DNA of 13,401 bases, from NCBI GenBank assembly GCA_018400545.1, contig JAGYLT010000031.1, positions 1 to 13,401 of the forward strand. The letters are read 5' to 3'. The notes beneath the pieces are model-generated. The model had not been told where the DNA came from and made no database searches. It was given only the letters and a program-made list of their open reading frames with translations. This document shows positions 13,307-13,401 of this stretch, in pieces. The position numbers and the translations under genes were made by a program. This stretch comes from Bacteroidales bacterium (GTDB taxonomy: Bacteria; Bacteroidota; Bacteroidia; Bacteroidales; 4484-276). The stretch's first letter is position 1, and the number at the start of each line of letters is the position of its first letter.

Positions 13307-13401
13307 AATTACTATTTGATCAAAATATCTCCTACAGGATTGTAAAAAAGCTGTCCGGATATTTCCCAAATTCTAAAAATTGAATTTTTAAAAACCACTT
13401 A
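13303..13401 (+). pseudogene. DUF5615 PIN-like toxin, apparently frameshifted and cut by the window edge
   Basis: The frame begins at the ATG overlapping the DUF433 stop and reads M-K-L-L-F-D-Q-N-I-S-Y-R, the characteristic N-terminus of DUF5615 PIN-like nucleases, with Asp6 as the first expected active-site acid. It stops after 26 residues at TGA 13381-13383, whereas family members run to roughly 110-120. Stepping one base forward at the A5 tract (13375-13379) gives I-E-F-L-K-T-T with no stop to the window end, which looks like the family's next segment. I read this as an indel in the homopolymer (a true mutation or a sequencing error) rather than a natural end. If the short product is real it would be inactive, because the remaining acidic residues are lost. 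Confidence 0.6.

Overview
The window reads as a chromosomal segment of a Bacteroidota bacterium. The lineage evidence is mutually consistent: several genes are preceded by the Bacteroidota -7 promoter motif TAnnTTTG, SecA has the long (1100-residue) form with a CxCx8CH tail, there is a stand-alone MacB/FtsX-type permease of the kind these genomes carry in many copies, and Shine-Dalgarno sequences are generally absent. No closer placement can be supported from the sequence alone.

Layout, left to right. (1) 1-373 is the 3' end of a group II intron: the maturase C-terminus, then RNA domains V and VI. (2) 529-1461 (minus) encodes a Bax/FlgJ-like glucosaminidase lipoprotein, divergent from (3) a plus-strand block: an M16 zinc protease (1816-3054), a class I SAM O-methyltransferase (3255-3908) and phosphopantetheine adenylyltransferase CoaD (3960-4421). 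(4) A 499-base AT-rich convergent spacer (4422-4920) holds several inverted repeats. (5) A minus-strand block runs from 9281 down to 4921: a 95-residue protein of unknown function, a CPBP-family membrane protease, a small secreted NTF2-like protein and a MacB/FtsX-like permease. (6) secA (9524-12826, minus) has a clear intrinsic terminator and a leader of about 95 nt. (7) Divergent from secA is a DUF433/DUF5615 toxin-antitoxin pair at the right edge; the antitoxin is intact and the toxin appears frameshifted before the window ends.

The most interesting structure is a 79-bp palindromic repeat present twice (4847-4925 and 7984-8062), same orientation, aligned without gaps at 60/79 identity. Each copy overlaps the 3' end of a minus-strand gene, and the same three element bases provide the TAG stop codon of both genes. 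Three base-pair positions in the stem differ between copies by compensatory changes, so the fold itself appears to be maintained. This looks like a dispersed, structured 3'-end element rather than two unrelated terminators. Other points worth a look are a possible 22-codon upstream ORF in the secA leader, an operator-like palindrome at the toxin-antitoxin promoter, tandem 22-bp repeats resembling an insertion-sequence end, and a long imperfect inverted repeat at 4700-4772.

Apart from secA, coaD and the neighbouring housekeeping-type genes, there is no sign of a large multi-gene novel system. The novelty here is at the level of small structured elements.
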